A DNA stretch of 51,334 bases from Kiritimatiellia bacterium (GTDB lineage: Bacteria > Verrucomicrobiota > Kiritimatiellia > RFP12 > UBA1067). This document shows, one piece after another, positions 33,645 to 40,335 of this stretch. The DNA lies in assembly GCA_017542055.1 (NCBI GenBank), contig JAFXXW010000014.1:1-51334 (forward strand), in the 5' to 3' direction. The stretch's first letter is position 1. The number at the start of each line of letters is the position of its first letter. The notes under the pieces are model-generated. The model searched no databases. It was not told where the DNA came from and saw only the letters and a program-made list of their open reading frames with translations. The position numbers were made by a program, and so were the translations under genes.

Positions 33645-34555
33645 TGAAACACGTTCCGGTTCTTTTTGAGGAAACGATGAAGGTCCTTGAGATCGAACCG
33701 GGCGGCAGGTATGTGGACGGAACGCTGGGGCGGGCGGGACATGCGCGCGGGATGATCGAACGCGGCGCCAAGGTGCTGGGGATAGATCGCGACGACGAGG
33801 CGGTGACGGAGGTGAAGGCGCTGGGTCTGGCGGAGCTCGAGGTGGTGAAAGGGAACCACGGCGACCTCGCGGAGATTGCGCGCTCGCACGGTTGGACCGA
33901 AGTGGATGGCGTGCTGTTGGATCTGGGGGTTTCGTCGCCCCAGTTGGACGAGGCGGAGCGGGGCTTCAGTTTCATGCGCGAGGGGCCGCTGGACATGCGG
34001 ATGGATCGCGACAAGGGACCTACGGCGGCGGATTTGGTGAATGGACTCGACGCATCGGAGTTGGCGGCGATTTTGAAGGAATTGGGCGAGGAGCCGCGCT
34101 CCCGGCAGATTGCGGGGGCGATCGTGAAGGCGAGGGCGCGGGGGAGAATCGAGACGACGCTCCGGCTGGCGGAGATCGTGGAGCGGGCGGTAGGCGGACG
34201 GCGAGGCGCGCATCATCCGGCCACGCGGACGTTCCAGGCGCTGAGAATGAAGGTGAACGACGAACTGGGCGAACTCGAGCGGGCGCTGACTGGCGCGTTG
34301 GAGCTGCTCAAGCCGGGTGGCAGGCTGGCGGTGATCACGTTCGAAAGTCTGTCGGACCGGACGGTGAAGAGTTTTTTTGCGGCACATGCCGGACGCGAGG
34401 TTTCCTTGCAGGCCGGCGGCAGCAGGTGGGAAGGAATGCTTCCGAAGGTGAAGGCGGTAACCCGCAAGGCCATAAAGGCGGCCGAGGAAGAAACCGGTAC
34501 CAATCCGCGCGCGCGCAGCGCCAAGTTGCGGGCGGTGGAAAAAGAAAAGGTTTGA
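33644..34555 (+). CDS. rsmH: 16S rRNA (cytosine(1402)-N4)-methyltransferase
   Basis: RsmH/MraW (303 residues), which methylates N4 of C1402 in the decoding region of 16S rRNA using S-adenosylmethionine. Typical segments are KHVPVLFEETMKVL, the SAM site DGTLGRAGHA, LLDLGVSSPQLDEAERGFSF, PLDMRMD, TRTFQALRMKVNDELGEL and ITFESLSDRTVKSFF. Complete and normal in length. It lies in its classical place between mraZ and the ftsL-like gene. Confidence 0.96.
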   Translation: MKHVPVLFEETMKVLEIEPGGRYVDGTLGRAGHARGMIERGAKVLGIDRDDEAVTEVKALGLAELEVVKGNHGDLAEIARSHGWTEVDGVLLDLGVSSPQLDEAERGFSFMREGPLDMRMDRDKGPTAADLVNGLDASELAAILKELGEEPRSRQIAGAIVKARARGRIETTLRLAEIVERAVGGRRGAHHPATRTFQALRMKVNDELGELERALTGALELLKPGGRLAVITFESLSDRTVKSFFAAHAGREVSLQAGGSRWEGMLPKVKAVTRKAIKAAEEETGTNPRARSAKLRAVEKEKV

Positions 34556-34556
34556 G

Positions 34557-34952
34557 ATGAAAAGATACAAAAAGAATCGCAAGCGCAACAAGCGTATGAG
34601 CGTTTCGGCGGTGCGCACCCTCAACGTGGGCGGTGTGATCGTCATGCTGTTCGCGATGGTCATTTTCAACATGCTCGCCAAGACCAACGAGCAGACTATC
34701 CAGAAGGAAATCGGCGCCAAGATGCGCACGCTGAGCGCGCTGGAAGAGGATCGCCTGCGCGAGGAGACGCGTTGGGAAGGCATGAAGAATCCCGGATCGC
34801 TGCAGACCGCGCTTTTGAACCACGGGCTCAAGATGAACACGCCCACCGACCTTCAGATCGTGCGCATGGGGTCCAACCGCATGCCGCTCAAGGGACAGCT
34901 GTCGGTCAAGCGCGCGCAGTCGTCGCGCGTGCGCAACGTGGTCCGTAGATGA
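34557..34952 (+). CDS. ftsL: FtsL-like single-pass division protein
   Basis: A 131-residue bitopic protein: a very basic cytoplasmic start (MKRYKKNRKRNKRMSV), one membrane helix near residues 24-41 (GGVIVMLFAMVIFNML), then an extracytoplasmic coiled coil and a basic tail. Sequence similarity to FtsL is not visible, as usual for this fast-evolving family. The call rests on topology, size and position between rsmH and ftsI. FtsL works with FtsB and FtsQ to activate septal peptidoglycan synthesis by FtsW and FtsI. One base separates it from rsmH and it overlaps ftsI by four bases. Confidence 0.75.
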   Translation: MKRYKKNRKRNKRMSVSAVRTLNVGGVIVMLFAMVIFNMLAKTNEQTIQKEIGAKMRTLSALEEDRLREETRWEGMKNPGSLQTALLNHGLKMNTPTDLQIVRMGSNRMPLKGQLSVKRAQSSRVRNVVRR

Positions 34953-36685
34953 CGCGGCTGCGCGTCCAGGCGGCTTTGCTGATTCTGTTTGCCCTGTACT
35001 CGGGGCAGAAGCTGGTGCGCTCCCACATCGATCCGAGCGTGGACGACGTGGACTACATGTTCGAGCGCGAACTCAAGGCGCGTCGCGGCTCCATCTACGA
35101 CGCCACCGGTTATCCGCTGGTGAAGTCGGTGCCGATTTGGGAATACCACCTCGATCCCGTGGCGCTCACCAACCGCGTGGTGCGCCGCAAGGGCGAGCCG
35201 CCCCGTCCCCCGGCCGCCATCGTGAAAACCGTGGCTTCCGCGCTGGGACTCAATTTCCGGGAGACGCTGGCCAAATCCACCAACTACAAGAACCGCTACC
35301 AGTTTCTGGCGCGTTCCACCGATTCCGAAGCGCACCGGATAATCGCCGACTCGCGGCTGGTGGCGGGCGTGGCCATCAGCGACAAGCAGGAGCGGCAGTA
35401 CCTGCACGGTACGCTCATGAGCCACGTTTTGGGATCCATCAACGCCGAAGAGGAGGCTTCGGCCGGACTGGAGCTCAAGTACGACCGGTTCCTGACTGGC
35501 GTGCCGGGCCGGATCCAGGGCATGAAGGACGCCAACGGGCGCGAACTTTACGACAAGCGCAAGATTTCCATCGATCCTATCGCCGGCGCGGACATCCACC
35601 TCACGCTGGACCACAATCTGCAGTACGAGGCCGAAAACCAGCTCAAGGCCGGCATCGAGGAGTTCGGCGCGGCGGCCGGTTGGGCCATCATAATGAACGC
35701 CACCAACGGCGCGGTGCTGGCCATGGCGAGCTATCCCGATTTCGACCCCTCGGCCTACGGCAAGACCACCGACGAGCAAAAACTCAATCGCTGCGTGGGC
35801 TACACCTACGAGCCGGGTTCGGTGATGAAGGTTATAACAGTCGCGTCGGCCCTCAACGAAAAGTTCGTCCGGCCCGATTCGCTCTACAACACCAAGCGCG
35901 ACGATCCCGACTACTACCGGCTGCCGGGCGACGGGTCGCACGTGTGGGAGCCTTATATGAGCGTGGCGGACGCGGTGGTGCATTCGTCCAACATCGTGGT
36001 GGGCAAGCTCGGCTACGACTTCGGCCAGGAGCGGCTTTACAACTACATGCGCACGTTCGGATTCGGGGCCAAGACGGGCATCGAGCTGCCGGGCGAAGAA
36101 GTAGGTATCCTGCGCGACTGGAAGCGGTGGGACAAGGCCACCTGGTCGCGCGCGCCGATCGGCCAGGCGGTGGCGGTGACGCCCATCCAGCTCGTTTCCG
36201 CCTACCAGGCCATCGCCAACGACGGTCTTAGGATGCGTCCGCATCTCATCGACCGGATCGTCGGCCCGAACGGCGAAGAGATATATCGCCATCTGGACGA
36301 GCCGATGGGCCGGCCTATTTCGGCCGAGACCGCGCGGACTATGCGCGAAGTCATGAAGCCGGTCGCCAGCGCCAAGGGTACGGCACGGCGCGCGGCGATC
36401 AAAGGCTATTCGGTGGCGGGCAAAACCGGCACCGCGCAGAAGAAGCTGCCCGGACAGCGAGGATACGCCTCGGGCCTCTACATCGCCAGCTTCTGCGGTA
36501 TCGTGCCGGCGGACAATCCGGCCATCGTGGTGTTGGTGTCGCTGGACTTCGACGCGCACCGTCCTTTCCACCAGGGCGGCAACTCTTCGGCGGTGGTTTT
36601 CCGCAAGCTTACGACCGAGGCGCTAAAGTATCTTATGGTGCCGTCCGACAAGCCCGAAGAAATTTTTGATGAAGATTTAGATTGA
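34949..36685 (+). CDS. ftsI: Septal peptidoglycan transpeptidase (FtsI/PBP3)
   Basis: A 578-residue class B penicillin-binding protein that cross-links peptidoglycan at the septum. It has one N-terminal membrane helix (residues 5-22), a pedestal dimerisation domain with RRGSIYDATGYPL, and a transpeptidase domain with all three active-site motifs: SVMK (Ser291, Lys294), SSN (346-348) and KTG (492-494). The predicted FtsL partner gene is immediately upstream. The cluster stops here: no murE, murF, mraY or ftsW follows, and the stop codon lies within the promoter of the next transcription unit. Confidence 0.94.
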   Translation: MTRLRVQAALLILFALYSGQKLVRSHIDPSVDDVDYMFERELKARRGSIYDATGYPLVKSVPIWEYHLDPVALTNRVVRRKGEPPRPPAAIVKTVASALGLNFRETLAKSTNYKNRYQFLARSTDSEAHRIIADSRLVAGVAISDKQERQYLHGTLMSHVLGSINAEEEASAGLELKYDRFLTGVPGRIQGMKDANGRELYDKRKISIDPIAGADIHLTLDHNLQYEAENQLKAGIEEFGAAAGWAIIMNATNGAVLAMASYPDFDPSAYGKTTDEQKLNRCVGYTYEPGSVMKVITVASALNEKFVRPDSLYNTKRDDPDYYRLPGDGSHVWEPYMSVADAVVHSSNIVVGKLGYDFGQERLYNYMRTFGFGAKTGIELPGEEVGILRDWKRWDKATWSRAPIGQAVAVTPIQLVSAYQAIANDGLRMRPHLIDRIVGPNGEEIYRHLDEPMGRPISAETARTMREVMKPVASAKGTARRAAIKGYSVAGKTGTAQKKLPGQRGYASGLYIASFCGIVPADNPAIVVLVSLDFDAHRPFHQGGNSSAVVFRKLTTEALKYLMVPSDKPEEIFDEDLD

Positions 36686-36710
36686 TTTTCGCGCCGGAAT
36701 ATGATATAAT
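36682..36710 (+). promoter_or_regulatory. Promoter of tRNA-Arg
   Basis: -35 TTGATT (36682-36687) overlaps the ftsI stop codon; 17-base spacer; TATAAT (36705-36710) within TATGATATAAT. Predicted start near 36717, leaving a 14-base leader before the mature tRNA. Confidence 0.8.
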
Positions 36711-36730
36711 ACTCTGCGTTTTCAATTTAA

Positions 36731-36807
36731 GCGACTGTAGCTCAATTGGATAGAGCGTTGGCCTCCGAAGCCGAAGGTTGCTGGTTCGATCCCAGTCAGT
36801 CGCACCA
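36731..36807 (+). tRNA. tRNA-Arg (anticodon CCG)
   Basis: A complete 77-base cloverleaf: acceptor GCGACTG paired with CAGTCGC, D-stem GCTC/GAGC, anticodon stem TTGGC/GCCGA with loop CTCCGAA, T-arm GCTGG-TTCGATC-CCAGT, and an encoded CCA end. The anticodon CCG reads the arginine codon CGG. It has its own promoter and stands alone between ftsI and the convergent thioredoxin-like gene. Confidence 0.97.
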
Positions 36808-36819
36808 AATCCCCGGGTT

Positions 36820-37812
36820 TTATTCGCCTTCGAGCTCTTGGAGGAGTTCGGCGATTTCTTCCTTCACGCCCGGAAATTCCGATTTCAGATACGGCCGCGC
36901 GCCGGCTGCCGCCGCCTTGCGCCGGTCCGCCAGCTTCTTGCGGGCCGCGGGGTTGGTAGCGTATCCTTCGTCCTGCAGTCCCGATATCGCATGGCGCAGC
37001 TTGGCGGCCGCCTTGACGTCCGGCGAGGAGGACAGTTTGGCCAGCGCCTTGGCGTACTTGGCTTTTTCCGACGGCCAGGTTTTGACGAGCAGCTCCAGCT
37101 TGATGAGCGACAGGCCCGGACGCGTCTCCACGTTTTCGCGGATGTCGTGGGTCATCTGGTCGTGGCATTCCTCGATGGCGGCCACCAGCTTTTGCGCCTC
37201 TTCGGCTTTGGGTCCGGTTTTGCCCGCGGCGGCCTTGAGCTTGGCGAGCGCGCTTTCCACGCTCTTGCCGGGCACCAGCTGGCGTTCGAGCGACTTGAAG
37301 TGGTGGAGTTCCACGCCGCCGGTCAGCGATTCCTGGCCGGACCCCACCCGGGCCAGCGCCTTCTTGATGGCGTCCTCGAGTGCGTCATGCCTGAATCCCA
37401 GCTGGGAATATACCACCTTGCCGCTTGCGTCCACCAGATACACGAAGGGTATCCCGCCGCCGCCCGAAGGTTCTCCCTGCATGCCGGCGCCGAGATAGAT
37501 GCTGTAGGAGAGATTGTTCGCCTTGACGAGATCGGCGATTTTCGCGCGTTCGTTGCCTTGCCGGTGCGAGCCGATGATCACGAACGGCTTGGAGCGGTAT
37601 TTCTTCCACAACTGCTCCATGTGCGGCAGGCTGGCGCGGCAGGGCGGACAGAACACGCCCCATTCTTCCACCAGCACAACCTTGCCCCGCAACTTGCCGG
37701 CGGTGAGCTTGGGGCCCGAGCACCAGTTGGCCGCGTCGAGACCGTTCCATTGCGCTTCGCCGTTCGCCGCCAAGGCGGCGGACAGCGCCAAAATGCAGAA
37801 AATCTTTTTCAT
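36820..37812 (-). CDS. Secreted thioredoxin-like (TlpA-family) protein
   Basis: A 330-residue exported protein. The signal peptide MKKIFCILALSAALAANGEA leads into a thioredoxin-like domain with a CPPC active site (VVLVEEWGVFCPPCRASL) and a cis-proline segment GGIPFVYLVDASGKVV. The C-terminal 180 residues are a lysine- and alanine-rich helical region with no recognised domain. It probably handles periplasmic thiol redox; its partner is unknown. The frame extends 12 codons upstream of 37812, but that part is promoter. The ATG at 37812 begins eight bases past the -10, so the message is predicted leaderless. Confidence 0.8.
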   Translation of the reverse strand: MKKIFCILALSAALAANGEAQWNGLDAANWCSGPKLTAGKLRGKVVLVEEWGVFCPPCRASLPHMEQLWKKYRSKPFVIIGSHRQGNERAKIADLVKANNLSYSIYLGAGMQGEPSGGGGIPFVYLVDASGKVVYSQLGFRHDALEDAIKKALARVGSGQESLTGGVELHHFKSLERQLVPGKSVESALAKLKAAAGKTGPKAEEAQKLVAAIEECHDQMTHDIRENVETRPGLSLIKLELLVKTWPSEKAKYAKALAKLSSSPDVKAAAKLRHAISGLQDEGYATNPAARKKLADRRKAAAAGARPYLKSEFPGVKEEIAELLQELEGE

Positions 37813-37819
37813 ATTCCAT

Positions 37820-37848
37820 ATTATATCATAAATCGGCGCGAATTGCAA
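37820..37848 (-). promoter_or_regulatory. Promoter of the thioredoxin-like gene
   Basis: Minus strand: -35 TTGCAA (37848-37843), 17-base spacer, TATAAT (37825-37820) within TATGATATAAT. Only seven bases separate the -10 from the ATG, the shortest spacing in the window. Confidence 0.75.
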
Positions 37849-37858
37849 GCGAAATAAC

Positions 37859-37905
37859 TTTTTTCATTTTCCCTATTGACTTTTGAGCGGCAAATATGAT
37901 AGAAT
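37859..37905 (+). promoter_or_regulatory. Promoter of the small lipoprotein gene with conserved upstream block
   Basis: Block TTTTCATTTTCCCTATTGA, -35 TTGACT (37876-37881), 18-base spacer, -10 TAGAAT (37900-37905) after TATGA. Predicted start near 37912, giving a leader of about 44 bases with an AAAGGA site, unlike the leaderless heads. Confidence 0.85.
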
Positions 37906-37955
37906 ATACAATCACTAGACCGAAAAGTTTAGGGCAAACACAAAGGAAAACAAAA

Positions 37956-38186
37956 ATGAACAAGTTGGTTAAGTTGTCCATGTTGGCGTGCTGCGGCGCG
38001 ATGTTCATCGTCGGTTGCGGCGAGGCTCAGACGGCGGAAGAGAAGGAAGTGGAAGCCATCTTCAGCCAGATCGGCGTGCCGGCCGAGTCGATTAAGGAAG
38101 AGATGGCGAAGTTCCGCCAGCTCCCGGTCGAAGAGCAGCAGAAGGAGCTCGAGAGGGTTCGCGGCTTCCTTCCCAAGGCCAAGTAA
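37956..38186 (+). CDS. Small lipoprotein
   Basis: A 76-residue predicted lipoprotein: a lipid-attachment signal ending IVGCGEA (Cys21), then a charged helical domain of 55 residues (EKEVEAIFSQIGVPAESIKE, LPVEEQQKELERVRGFL). Family unknown. It is a single-gene unit with its own strong promoter, leader, Shine-Dalgarno site (AAAGGAAAA) and terminator, which suggests high expression. The frame begins at 37896, but the ATG at 37956 has the ribosome site and starts the signal peptide. Confidence 0.75.
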   Translation: MNKLVKLSMLACCGAMFIVGCGEAQTAEEKEVEAIFSQIGVPAESIKEEMAKFRQLPVEEQQKELERVRGFLPKAK

Positions 38187-38216
38187 CGGACCTCGGCTTT
38201 CATAGCCGATTCGTCG

Positions 38217-38248
38217 GGGGGCGGGATGATTCCCGTCCCCTGCTTTTT
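38217..38248 (+). terminator. Rho-independent terminator
   Basis: A 10-bp stem (GGGGGCGGGA with TCCCGTCCCC, one G-U pair), TGAT loop, then TGC and five T. It ends the small lipoprotein unit just ahead of the rpsB promoter. Confidence 0.88.
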
Positions 38249-38261
38249 GTCCGGTCGCAGA

Positions 38262-38307
38262 TTTTGCATTTTCCCTATTGACTTTTGCCCGGAAAATATG
38301 ATATAAT
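38262..38307 (+). promoter_or_regulatory. rpsB operon promoter with conserved upstream block
   Basis: Upstream block TTTGCATTTTCCCTATTGA (one change from the other three), -35 TTGACT (38278-38283), 18-base spacer, TATAAT (38302-38307) within TATGATATAAT. Predicted start near 38314. Confidence 0.88.
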
Positions 38308-38311
38308 ACAC

Positions 38312-38418
38312 ATCAATCTTGTCCCGGGTGGGGCGAGAGGAAGCGAATGATCCGGGGTAGTCCATCCCCGGACAAAGCGGATTGATCCGAAAATCTAAAA
38401 GACGAAAGGAAAAACAAA
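38312..38418 (+). promoter_or_regulatory. Structured 5' leader of rpsB
   Basis: About 105 transcribed bases precede rpsB. ATCAATC (38312-38318) pairs with GATTGAT (38380-38386). Next to it TTGTCC (38319-38324) can pair with GGACAA (38370-38375). Inside lies a perfect 7-bp hairpin, TCCGGGG (38351-38357) with CCCCGGA (38366-38372), and three bases of its right arm are the same GGA. The two folds therefore compete. rpsB leaders are autoregulated by S2 in several bacteria; such a role here is inference. Confidence 0.5.
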
Positions 38419-39444
38419 ATGGAAATGCCTACCTCTACCCTGACGGGTATTACGCTGAAGGACATGTTCGACGCCGGACTTCACTTCGGCCATCAGACCA
38501 AGCGCTGGAATCCCAAGATGAAAGGCTACATCTTCGATAAGCGCAACGGAATCCACGTGATCGACCTGACGCAGTCGGTGGCGCTCCTCGACGAGGCGGC
38601 CGAGTTCCTGCGCGGAGTCGTGCTGGACGGCAAGAAGGTGCTGTTCGTGGCCACCAAGAAGCAGATCGCCGATATCGCCAAGGGCGCGGCCGAGAGCGTC
38701 GAGCAGTTCTACGTGACCGAGCGCTGGCTGGGCGGCACGCTCACCAACGCCAAGACGCTGCGTTCGTCCGTCAAGCGCATGCGCCAGCTGCAGGCCACCG
38801 CCAAGGCCAACGGCGGCGAGCTGTCCGAGCACAAGCAGGAAGCCAGCATGCTCCGTCGCGAGCTCAACAAGCTGGAGAAGAACCTGACCGGCGTCGCCGA
38901 CATGAACGAGCTGCCGGGCGCGGTGATCGTGGTGGACGTGGTGCGCGAGCAGAACGCGGTCAAGGAGGCGGTGCGTCTGCGCATCCCCGTGATCGCCATC
39001 GTCGACACCAACGCCGATCCCGAACCCATCGACTACGTCATCCCCGGCAACGACGATTCCGTGCGCGGCGTGGAGTTGATTTTGAACGGACTTACCAAGG
39101 TCATCAAGACCGCCAACGACGAATACAGCGTCAAGGCGGCCGAAGAGAACCGCAAGCGCGAAGAGGCCCGCAAGGCCCGCGACGACGCCGAAAAGGCCGC
39201 TCGCGCCGAGCGCAAGGCCAAGGCGGTGGCGGGCAAGCGTGCCGCCGGCGCGGCCAAGAAGGGTGCGGTGAGCGCCAACGTGAAGGCGGCCGCCCGCAAG
39301 GCCAAGGAAGAGGCCGAGAACAAGGCCAAGGCGGATCTCGCCGCCAAGCGCCAGCAGGCGGTGGCCGAGGCCCAGGCCGACGTGAACGCGGTGGAGGCGG
39401 CTCCCGCCCCCGAAGCGGCCGTCGAAGCTCCCGCGGCGGAATAA
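38419..39444 (+). CDS. rpsB: 30S ribosomal protein S2 with long C-terminal extension
   Basis: Ribosomal protein S2, an essential late-binding small-subunit protein. Residues 1-235 are a normal S2: LKDMFDAGLHFGHQTKRWNP, VLFVATKKQ, RWLGGTLTNAKT, LPGAVIVVDVVREQNAVKEA and IPVIAIVDTNADP. The remaining 105 residues are a low-complexity Ala/Lys/Glu/Arg tail ending in Ala/Pro/Glu, not found in E. coli S2. The ATG at 38419 follows AAGGAAAAA. It opens an operon continuing with tsf, as in most bacteria. Confidence 0.96.
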   Translation: MEMPTSTLTGITLKDMFDAGLHFGHQTKRWNPKMKGYIFDKRNGIHVIDLTQSVALLDEAAEFLRGVVLDGKKVLFVATKKQIADIAKGAAESVEQFYVTERWLGGTLTNAKTLRSSVKRMRQLQATAKANGGELSEHKQEASMLRRELNKLEKNLTGVADMNELPGAVIVVDVVREQNAVKEAVRLRIPVIAIVDTNADPEPIDYVIPGNDDSVRGVELILNGLTKVIKTANDEYSVKAAEENRKREEARKARDDAEKAARAERKAKAVAGKRAAGAAKKGAVSANVKAAARKAKEEAENKAKADLAAKRQQAVAEAQADVNAVEAAPAPEAAVEAPAAE

Positions 39445-39475
39445 TCCGGCAAACCATACGGAAAGGAATTCTACA

Positions 39476-40324
39476 ATGGCTATCACCATCCAGCAGATCA
39501 AGGAACTTCGCGAGGCCACCGCGGCCGGCATGGGCGCCTGCAAGGAGGCGCTCACCGCCACCGGCGGCAACATGGAGGAAGCGGTCAAGTACCTGCGCGA
39601 GAAGGGTCTCGCCGTGGCCGCCAAGCGCGTGGACAAGGAGTCCAAGCAGGGTATCATCGCCTTGGCCGAAAGCGCCGATAAGAAGGTCATGGCGCTCGCC
39701 GAGATCAACTGCGAAACCGACTTCGTGGCCAAGACCGACGCCTTCATCAAGTTCACCGGCGACGCCGCCAAGGCCGCGCTCGAAGGCAAGAACATCGAAG
39801 AGGCGCTGAACGACGACTACAAGATGCTGCTCACCAAGACCGGCGAGAACGTCAAGATCCGCCGCAGCGAACGCTACGAACTCACCGGAACCGGCGTCAT
39901 CAGCGGCTACATCCACATGGGCGGCAAGATCGGCGTGCTGGTGGAGCTTTCCACCCCGTGTGAGAAGTGTGCGGATTCCGAGGAGCTCAAGGAGGCGGCG
40001 CACATGATCTGCCTGCAGATCGCCGCCAACGCGCCCAAGTACGTCAAGCCCGAAGACGTGCCCCAGGCCGAGATCGACGCCGAGCTGGAAATCAAGCTCA
40101 ACGCGCTCAAGGAGCAGAAGGGCAAGTTGCCGCCGGAACAGGCGCTCGTAGGCATCAAGAAGGGCATGGCCGCCAAGTACTGCACGCAGATCTGCCTCGT
40201 CAAGCAGGACTACGTGGCCGACGGCGACCTCACGGTCGAAAAATATCTCGAGGGCGTCAGCAAGAACTGCGGCGGCGCGCCCATCACCGTCAAGCGGTTC
40301 GCCCGCATGCAGCTGGGCGCCTGA
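39476..40324 (+). CDS. tsf: Translation elongation factor Ts
   Basis: EF-Ts (282 residues), the nucleotide-exchange factor that regenerates EF-Tu-GTP. The N-terminal UBA-like domain has IKELREATAAGMGACKEALT, the core has the diagnostic NCETDFVAKTDAF, and the dimerisation region ends with KQDYVADGDLTVEKYL. AAAGGAA lies nine bases before the ATG. It stands 31 bases after rpsB and 11 before gatB. Confidence 0.96.
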   Translation: MAITIQQIKELREATAAGMGACKEALTATGGNMEEAVKYLREKGLAVAAKRVDKESKQGIIALAESADKKVMALAEINCETDFVAKTDAFIKFTGDAAKAALEGKNIEEALNDDYKMLLTKTGENVKIRRSERYELTGTGVISGYIHMGGKIGVLVELSTPCEKCADSEELKEAAHMICLQIAANAPKYVKPEDVPQAEIDAELEIKLNALKEQKGKLPPEQALVGIKKGMAAKYCTQICLVKQDYVADGDLTVEKYLEGVSKNCGGAPITVKRFARMQLGA

Positions 40325-40335
40325 TTGATGGCGCG

